Under the pieces are notes generated by a model. That model was not told where the DNA came from, made no database searches, and saw nothing but the letters and a program-made list of their open reading frames with translations. A stretch of DNA of 64,000 nt from Trichoderma breve (Eukaryota > Ascomycota > Sordariomycetes > Hypocreales > Hypocreaceae): assembly GCF_028502605.1 (NCBI RefSeq), contig NC_079232.1, positions 930,001-994,000 of the forward strand, in the 5' to 3' direction. Numbering within the stretch: position 1 is the first letter of the stretch; each line of letters begins with the position of its first letter. A program made the translations under genes and the position numbers. Below are positions 57,295-64,000 of the stretch, one piece after another.

Positions 57295-58494
57295 ATGCCT
57301 CCAAAGCGCATGACGGCAAACCCCGTCAAGCCGTCTCGCCACAGAGCAGGCAAGCCCTCCGGCGCCGATTCCTCCTCCTCAGACTCAGAAGCCAGCGACG
57401 CCGACGAGCCCGTCGAGCCCGTCGCCGTCCCTCCTCCCCCAAAGGCCGCCAGCGCCGGCAAAATCATCAGCAACCTAAACAAAGTCGACCTCAATTCTAG
57501 GCGTAAAGATGCAGAAGCCGCCGAAGCGCGTCGAATCGCCGCGGAAAAGGCCGAGAGGCTAGCAGCGGAAGAAGGCTTCGTTACTGAAGAAGAGGAAGAA
57601 GATGACGAGGAGGAAGAAGAAGAGGATGAAAGCGAGTCAGAAGAGGAGGAGAGCAGCAGTGAAGAAGAGGCGCCGAGGAGATTAATGATGCGGCCGAAAT
57701 TCATACCGAAAAACCAACGAGGCGCCGCCGCAAAGGACTCGGAAAAGGAACAAGAAGCCGCCAGACAAGCCGAGGAGGAAGCCCGGAAACAAGCCGCCGA
57801 TGCGCTCGTCGAGGAGCAAATCAAGAAGGACCTCGCCGCGCGCGCCGCGGGGAAGAAGCACTGGGACGACGAAGACAACGAGGAATCCGACGTCGACACC
57901 ACGGACGGGCTGGACCCCGCGGCGGAAGAAGCAGCCTGGAGAGTGCGCGAGCTGAAGCGCCTCAAACGCGCCCGCCAAGCCATTGAGGAGCGCGAGAAGG
58001 AGCTCGCGGAGGTGGAGCGCCGCCGCAACCTCACCGAGGAAGAGCGCGCCGCCGAGGACGAAGCCTACATCGCGAAACAACAGGAGGAAAAGGAGAACAA
58101 GGGCAAAATGGCGTATAAGCAGAAATACTACCACAAAGGCGCCTTCTTCCAGGAGGAGACGGCCGCCGCGGGCTTGCTCCAGCGAGACATCATGGGCGGC
58201 CGCATACAGGACGACGTGCGCAACCGCGAGGCCCTGCCCGAGTACCTGCAGCTGCGGGACATGACCAAGCTGGGCAAGAAGGGCGCGACAAAGTACAAGG
58301 ACATGCGGAGCGAGGATACCGGCCGTTGGGGATCGTTCGATGGGGATAGGAGGCGAGATGACCGGCGTCGGTATGACGGTGAGGACGATCGGTTTCGGCC
58401 GGATGATGATTGGAATCGCAGAAAGAGGAGCACGTCTCGTGAAAGATATCGTGATGACGGCGACAAGAGACGCAGGGTTGATGATCGAGATTGA
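57295..58494 (+). CDS. MFAP1 homologue, spliceosomal protein
   Basis: Single exon, 399 residues from the ATG at 57295. The N-terminal half is Ser/Glu-rich and disordered. The MFAP1 domain covers about residues 130-375, with the markers RPKFIPKNQR, KKHWDDEDNEESD, VRELKRLKRARQAIEERE and MAYKQKYYHKGAFFQ, then LLQRDIMGGRIQDDV and MTKLGKKGATKYKDM. The tail is an Arg/Asp-rich low-complexity segment. Despite its name, MFAP1 is a nuclear component of the spliceosomal B complex that works with Prp38 and Snu23. The longer frame from 57127 lacks conserved content and is not used. The gene ends 233 bp from the convergent POL12. Confidence 0.93.
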   Translation: MPPKRMTANPVKPSRHRAGKPSGADSSSSDSEASDADEPVEPVAVPPPPKAASAGKIISNLNKVDLNSRRKDAEAAEARRIAAEKAERLAAEEGFVTEEEEEDDEEEEEEDESESEEEESSSEEEAPRRLMMRPKFIPKNQRGAAAKDSEKEQEAARQAEEEARKQAADALVEEQIKKDLAARAAGKKHWDDEDNEESDVDTTDGLDPAAEEAAWRVRELKRLKRARQAIEEREKELAEVERRRNLTEEERAAEDEAYIAKQQEEKENKGKMAYKQKYYHKGAFFQEETAAAGLLQRDIMGGRIQDDVRNREALPEYLQLRDMTKLGKKGATKYKDMRSEDTGRWGSFDGDRRRDDRRRYDGEDDRFRPDDDWNRRKRSTSRERYRDDGDKRRRVDDRD

Positions 58495-58727
58495 ACGAAA
58501 GTTGTTCCCAAAGGAATGTAATGTTTTTTATGGGGATGCAAAGATGCATCCATACCTTGGATTTTATAACCATACAAATATATACCCCATCTATTTGGCA
58601 TGAGAAATGGCCAAAAAGAACATGATCAAAATTGAGAAAAAAAAAAAAAAAACATAATCAAAAATGTGCCAATGTTTTGTCATTAGTTGCTGTAACCCCT
58701 TTCCCCCAAAATGGTGTCGTTTTTCTT

Positions 58728-60817
58728 CTATATCCTCACAATCTCTACCCGTGCTCTATCGAATACCTTGTGACTTATCAGGCCATTTATTACTTCTCCG
58801 TCTGAAGTTGGAGGATACAAAGTCATGCGCGCATATGTTCCTGCTCCGCGTCTCTTTGACAAAGGACCTGGGTTGATTGCCAAAACACTTTCAACAACCT
58901 ATATATCATGGTTAGCCAATGATGTGCGAGAAAGTTGACAAAAACTAGTAAAAGGGGGGATATATATGATATCATACCTTTGCAAAAGGAGGTAATGAGC
59001 TAGGAATCAGCAACACATCAGGCCGAACGCTGACCATCTCGCCCAACTTGAGATAGCTCACATCAAGCATAGCACCCGTCGCAAGCCCATTTTCCGTCCC
59101 CGTCTTCGGCAGCCGTGACCTGTCCGTCGGCGGAAACACAGGGAAGTAGTGCCGCTGCTCAACCAGGTGACGACACAACCGTCGCATGAGCTCTCCGGGA
59201 GGTGCCCCCCTGGAAACCTCCTCGCTGCGTAGCTCGTACAGCACATCTTGGCTAGACAGGCCGAGAACAACCTCGTTCATGGATAGGGTCATGGGGTTAG
59301 AGACGATGCGCACCGACTTGGGCAGGCCGAGCTCTCGTCGGGGAATGGTATCCTGAGGCCAGGAGACGTGTTTGTCGAGGACGTCTCGCACGGAAGGGAC
59401 GAGGATGACTGTGAGATGAGGATTTGCGGAAGCGAGACGATTTAACGCTGGGGCGACGAGATATTTGAAGACGGTGTTCATGTTGGCAGTGTCAGGGTCA
59501 TATGTGGCTTCTTCAGGAAGATCAAAGTCTCCCGTAGCGATAAGCGGATGGTCGATATCCAGGAACGGTCCCGTGAGAACGAGCGCATCGGCGTATGTAT
59601 CAGCTGCCTGATTGCAGAGCGCCTGCAGCGGCTCATAGTCCAGGTTATCATCAGCCGTGTACGGCCCAGCTGCATAGATGATGCTCAGCGGTGCAGGTTC
59701 CGAGTCTGAGTCCATGGCATCTGGGTCACCCCTGAGCTTCTCCCGATGAGCCTCCAGAGCGGCAGGGCTGGACGCAGCGCTTGGCAAAAGCGGCATGTCT
59801 AGAATCTCCTTGACGATAAACTCATCTCCCGTGATGTTGCTGCCCCTGAGCGCAACAATCTGACCCGGGAAGAAGCTCCAGCTCTGGACACCGTCCATCT
59901 TGAGCGGCACTCTCAGGCCCCTCCCCATCCGCCTTGACGTCTCCAGCACTATTGAGGCAGCATTGAGCTTGCCCTCCAGAGAATCTGACGCAATACGACC
60001 TACAGCTACAACTTCAGTTGTGCTTGCAGTTGCAGCGTTGCCAAAGGCAGAGTCCTCCAGATTGTGGTGCTCACGGACAAGGTCAAGAAAGTCGTCGATT
60101 CGGTCGTCGAGGATCTCGCTAGCCTCGGATAGCTTCATTGCCAGAGGCTTATAGCCCGTCTTTTTCTGATCAGAGGCAGCCGTAAGCTTGATTCTCGGTT
60201 CGGGAAAGGGCGCAATGGGCGCTTCGGCTGGCGGGAGCTCGTCGTTGAGGATTTCCACCACCTCTCCCGCGTTCTGTCGCTCTGCAAAGGTCGCTGACCT
60301 AAAAGACACCTCCTGGTTAGCAGCCGCATAGTCATCCAGCACGACTGACAAATACTAACGGGAGATTCATCGACCTGAGCTGCTCGTTGAGTCCTGCTGC
60401 TGGCGAGCTCGGAATGTCCCTCTGCATCTCCATCCTCTTCCTCAACCCCCCACTGCCAGGCGCCTTGTGCTTCCCCGACGCAGGCGTGCTCGGCACCAAA
60501 CCATCCAACATGCCAAACACATCCCCCTTGCCCGCCTTGGGCCTCGGCGTCGGCGCCATCTTCCTCTCGCTCTTGACCTGCAGCCGCCGCTGCGACTTCT
60601 CCAGCTCGTCCTGGATGCTCTGCTTCAGGCCGCGCACATTCGACAGCGTCACGGCCTGCGCGTCCACGTCCATCTTGATGCAGTACGACTCCCATTTGAA
60701 ATAGAGATCCTCGGCCGAGATGTCGTGTAGCCGGCCCATGGACTGGAGCTCGCTGACAACATCTGGCTCCAGCGTCCCGTTGGGAGCGAATCGAGACTGG
60801 ATTTCTTCGTCGGCCAT
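58728..60817 (-). CDS. pol12: DNA polymerase alpha subunit B (Pol12)
   Basis: Three exons (60817-60360, 60298-58978, 58898-58728) give 649 residues. The N-terminal helical domain (about 1-75) is followed by a linker with KAGKGDVFGMLDGLVPSTP, a likely Pol1-binding or regulatory stretch. The OB-fold and inactive phosphoesterase domain come next (about 250-640), with SWSFFPGQIVALRGSN, GPYTADDNLDYEPLQAL, ADALVLTGPF and VPSVRDVLDKHVSWPQ. The last exon, after a GTATGA donor, supplies the conserved end (INPGPLSKRRGAGTYARM), without which the protein would stop short. Pol12 tethers the polymerase alpha-primase complex for Okazaki-fragment priming. An upstream in-frame ATG at 60841 adds eight residues; MADEEIQ is chosen. 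The first donor is GTTAGT. Confidence 0.95.
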
Positions 60818-61640
60818 TGTGGGCGACTGTGTTTTTGTCAATTGGCCAATTTCACAGCTTCTGACCCTTTTTGGCCCTTGCCGGTATCAAAATGAATACG
60901 AAAAAAGCTTGTACCGGCAGCTACGACAATTTGAACTTTGTCTGTGGCTGCAAAAGAAAGATTGAGCTCTCTGGCTGTAGTGGGGGTTGCAAGTGAAAGA
61001 CGTGGAGACGCGACGCGTTAAGTGGCAGAGCTTAAGAGCTGGAGGCTCGAGGTACATGTGCGCATGTACTCTTTCAGCAGTAACCCAAGACAATGGAACT
61101 CCTCTGTTCCTCAATTCCCAGCACCATTATAACACAAACTCCAGTTTATACATATAACTAATCACATATTCATTGATTAGGCTTCTTATTACTTCAATAA
61201 TAGTTTTATTATTTTTATTGATTGTCGTCGCTCGTATGAATTGTGTTCCATCATTCCCTCGTGTCTCTATAGCCTGAAAACTCCAAATATACCCCATACA
61301 ATTCTCCACTTCTTCAAGAAAATCAAGAGTATCTGAGACAAAGAGAGAAAATAAGCACACAGGCATAACATCGTAACAACATTGAGCCTTGCTCTGGTAT
61401 CCACTATGCTAACCCTGTCTGAGGTAGATAGCTATCTAATAAATGAGAATAAAGAAGTGCAAAAAGGGAGAAAAGCTCTCATTTTTTGCTGTAAAGGAGT
61501 AACAGCTCTGTGCTTCTCCTGCTTATCGTCAAGAAAGCCTGTTTGTAATACCTATCCGAAACTCCACGCGCTATAAAAAAACCCAACGTCAATCATCAAT
61601 ACCATATCCCTTTTCTCTAATCGCATTGCTTATAAATGCA
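60818..61640. other. Spacer between POL12 start and the Ams2-like gene 3' end
   Basis: Both flanking genes read leftward. The left part holds the POL12 promoter; an ACGCGAC-like stretch at 61010-61016 sits about 195 bp upstream of the start and only loosely resembles an ACGCGT cell-cycle box. The rest is AT-rich 3' flank. Confidence 0.4.
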
Positions 61641-64000
61641 TCATTTTAGCTTCTTTATGACACTGTCCATCCAATCGGCAATGTTATTAGCAGCGCCGTC
61701 GTAATCGAAACTTAGTCCCATAGATCCATTCTTAGGGGATGAACTGGGCATAATGTCATCGGTGCTCAAGAGATTGCCAAAGTCAATCAGCTCATCGTTG
61801 TGTCCCCCCAGCCCAGGTAGGCTGCTGAGGTCCATCTCGTTTTCCCCCAAAGCGTTGCCCTCTGAAAGCAGTTGCACAATGCTTCGACTAATAGGGGAAT
61901 CAAAGACGTCAAAGTTCCCCTGATTGATCCGCGGGCTGCGTCTCCTAGCGCTGCTGCTGGGAATTCTCAGTAAAGATCTCGGCGTCTTGGTGGGAGTCTG
62001 CTCGACTGCATGCTGGCTTGGCGAAAGCATTGACTTGGCCGATCGCAAGGACTTGGATACACTTCTAGTGATGGGTCTATGGCTTGGGGTAGGCCGTGTA
62101 GGGGTCTTGAAAGGCTCAGCCGTTGTAGGCGCTGCATCAGGTGGCGGGGTGGACGGTCGTCCTTTGAAGGGGCTGTTAAATAGAGCATCCAGGTCGTCTA
62201 GTTTGCCAACACTCTCGCGCGATCCTGGCATGGCAGCATTCTCTTGGTCGCCTTTGAGATGTTCTCCTGGTCGGCACTCTGCAGTCTGAACGACATTAAC
62301 GTCAACGTCGCAAAGCACCTTTGGGACTCCGTCTTTTCTAGGAGATGGAAATAGCAATCTCCTCGTACTGCCGGCCATTTCGTCAAATTCGATATCGATA
62401 GGGCTCTGAGCAGTCCCGCTGCCCTGAGAATGGGTTGATCCTGGCTGTGATATCACGTCCAGTCCATCATTCACAATAAACTGTTCAGCTTGCTGACTTT
62501 CGTTCATCTCTGGTACCGATAATGAGTTCAAGTCTGCAGGAACCGCTTCGCTCATTTTTGGCGACGAGGGTGCTACTGGCTCAAACGCATCTGTGGGGAG
62601 ATAGGCTTCCGAAGTGAGATTGAGAGGACCGTCATCCTTTGGACGATTCTTCTTCGCCCGAGATGTGCTTCGGCCGGTGCCTCTCTTCCGTCGCTCTTGG
62701 CCTAGCCGAGAGGCATCTTTATCCCACCTGTCAGGGGGCCGGTGAGTTTTGCACTTGGTAAGCCAAATGCCACAAGGGTTGCAAAGCAGAGCCTCCTGCC
62801 ACTTGGTCCTCTCGTCGGTAATGGCCAGACTCTTTTTGACGACACGATGAAGTGTCGGTTTGCCCTCATCATCACGCCGTAAAACCTCCACAGCCGTAAT
62901 CTTCCCCGGCTTTTCAGAATACTCGCAACGCTCCGGAACGCCGTCGCGTTCTTGAATCCAAATCTTCCTCCATGTAGGGGTTTCAATGGCACCGCAGTTG
63001 CTGCAGAACGGAGGCATTTCTCCATTCATGATGGCCTCTTCAAGGCGTTGCTTGATGGCATGCTTTTTCACAATGTTTTTATTTGATCGTTGCGCAGGGG
63101 GTGAGGATGGCGCCGGAAGAAAATCGCTTGGAGGGCATGGCTCCTCAGGAGCCGCTGAGTTTACTAAAGGGGCAGGGTCTACCGGAGACTCAGACGTGGA
63201 TTCAGCACGAGGCTCAGGCATTGGCAAAGCCAACGTCCCCATAGAACTCGGCCGACGGACGTCAACACCTCCTACCGAAGATGGACGGTCCGAAGCGTTA
63301 GCTGGGGGCTGTGATAGGCTTGACGGCCCAGCGGGATCGCTGGATGGCAGGATAAGCGGGCCCGCGGATTGAGATCGACTCAGCTGGCGAGGGTACTTGG
63401 GTTTGGAGGTTTGCGGTCTTGATTGAGGCGGCTGCGAAGATCGTGATGGCGGTCGAACGAATGGAGGGGCGGCTTCTTTCGAGGAAAATGTAGAGGCGAG
63501 TTGTACTATGGGGTCGTTGAAGATGTCATCCGTCGCGGGGGTGACTTGTGAGAGTTCAGGAGGAGATGTAGAAGCCGATCCTGACTCGCGAGGATGCGCA
63601 GAAGTCTGGTTCGGGGCATCAACGGCGTTGACGGGTGATGTAGCCGTAGTAAAATGCGCCAAGGTATGCGCTTGAGTAGGTGCGGGAAGAGGAATGGGAG
63701 TGGGAGCCTGAATTGGAGCAGGGGTAGAGGTCAGGGCCGGGCTCATGGGCCTTTCAATGGCATCTGTCGTAGGTGGTGGAGTTGGGCCCAACATTGGCGA
63801 TGTCGGTTGCGGTCTCTTCCTTTTCGTAGATTGGCCATTCATCTGTGGCCGGCTTGGGCCCCCTTTCGGCGGAGGTGGTAACGAGCCTTCTGTAGGGCCA
63901 GGGTTATTTGACGTCGGATAGGGAGTATTGTATGTGAGAAGATGCACTAGGTCCTGGCCGCTGGGGCCGTCCTGGAGCTGGAAAACCTGAACGGGCACGC
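61641..64000 (-). CDS. Ams2-like GATA-type protein, N-terminus cut by window edge
   Basis: Partial gene: an open frame of about 786 codons reaches the end of the window, so the N-terminal part and any introns lie outside. The visible part starts with a segment beginning VFQLQDGPSGQDLVHL. It continues through a Pro/Ser-rich region to a zinc finger with CSNCGAIETPTWR at about 62990-63005 and LLCNPCGIWL at about 62765-62785. The two Cys pairs are separated by 70 residues, compared with 17-18 in ordinary GATA fingers. A basic stretch after the finger (GQERRKRGTGRSTSRAKKNR) looks like a nuclear localisation and DNA-contact region. The context (QLQDGPSGQ, CSNCGAIETPTWR, CNPCGIWL) matches fungal proteins annotated as Ams2/Spt21-like, regulators of histone gene expression. 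The tail has short acidic/hydrophobic blocks. Confidence 0.85.
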   Translation of the reverse strand, partial: VPVQVFQLQDGPSGQDLVHLLTYNTPYPTSNNPGPTEGSLPPPPKGGPSRPQMNGQSTKRKRPQPTSPMLGPTPPPTTDAIERPMSPALTSTPAPIQAPTPIPLPAPTQAHTLAHFTTATSPVNAVDAPNQTSAHPRESGSASTSPPELSQVTPATDDIFNDPIVQLASTFSSKEAAPPFVRPPSRSSQPPQSRPQTSKPKYPRQLSRSQSAGPLILPSSDPAGPSSLSQPPANASDRPSSVGGVDVRRPSSMGTLALPMPEPRAESTSESPVDPAPLVNSAAPEEPCPPSDFLPAPSSPPAQRSNKNIVKKHAIKQRLEEAIMNGEMPPFCSNCGAIETPTWRKIWIQERDGVPERCEYSEKPGKITAVEVLRRDDEGKPTLHRVVKKSLAITDERTKWQEALLCNPCGIWLTKCKTHRPPDRWDKDASRLGQERRKRGTGRSTSRAKKNRPKDDGPLNLTSEAYLPTDAFEPVAPSSPKMSEAVPADLNSLSVPEMNESQQAEQFIVNDGLDVISQPGSTHSQGSGTAQSPIDIEFDEMAGSTRRLLFPSPRKDGVPKVLCDVDVNVVQTAECRPGEHLKGDQENAAMPGSRESVGKLDDLDALFNSPFKGRPSTPPPDAAPTTAEPFKTPTRPTPSHRPITRSVSKSLRSAKSMLSPSQHAVEQTPTKTPRSLLRIPSSSARRRSPRINQGNFDVFDSPISRSIVQLLSEGNALGENEMDLSSLPGLGGHNDELIDFGNLLSTDDIMPSSSPKNGSMGLSFDYDGAANNIADWMDSVIKKLK

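Overview
This 64 kb window is nuclear DNA of a filamentous ascomycete, most likely a Sordariomycete of the order Hypocreales. A Trichoderma-like genome is my best guess, from the overall look of the proteins and promoters and not from any database search. The evidence is short introns (about 50-150 nt) with GT-AG ends and CTAAC-type branch sites, ascomycete-specific proteins, Zn2Cys6 regulators, and C/T-rich promoter tracts. I support 20 protein-coding genes, 17 of them with a family name I trust. For the spliced genes I worked out exon borders by reading frames and splice signals; in each case the summed exons give an exact multiple of three. I saw no rRNA, tRNA, CRISPR array or intact transposon.

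Layout, left to right. A p24-alpha cargo receptor (-) and SWC4/DMAP1 (+) diverge. Then follow 9.4 kb without a credible gene, a Zn2Cys6 / sugar O-acetyltransferase fusion (+), a second Zn2Cys6 regulator (-), and a mitochondrial PPR protein (-). CWF18/CCDC12 (+) and an RS-rich CCHC zinc-knuckle protein (-) lie tail to tail. They are followed by an R3H-SUZ protein (+), a GNAT acetyltransferase (-), MCM5 (-) diverging from VPS54 (+), and a small secreted protein (-). After a 5.7 kb gene-free stretch come a repeat-rich GPI wall protein (+), APC8/CDC23 (-) diverging from farnesyl diphosphate synthase (+), an RA-PH protein (-), a MAT2B/RmlD-type reductase (-), MFAP1 (+) tail to tail with DNA polymerase alpha subunit B (-), and the 3' part of an Ams2-like GATA protein (-) cut by the window edge.

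The genes do not form one pathway or a secondary-metabolite cluster. Most are conserved housekeeping genes: replication (MCM5, POL12), the cell cycle (APC8), chromatin (SWC4, Ams2-like), splicing and RNA binding (CWF18, MFAP1, zinc knuckle, R3H-SUZ), and trafficking (p24, VPS54). Between them sit lineage-variable regulators and secreted or wall proteins with very large upstream regions.

The points most worth following are: (1) an intron in the zinc-knuckle gene that keeps the CX2CX4HX4C motif only if spliced as AT-AC, which would be a rare U2-type AT-AC intron; (2) the Zn2Cys6-acetyltransferase fusion, whose hexapeptide domain appears to have lost its catalytic histidine and may act as a ligand sensor; (3) a 51-nt GC-AG intron that stays open in frame inside the R3H domain; (4) a 20-nt microexon; (5) a GATA-like finger with 70 residues between its cysteine pairs.
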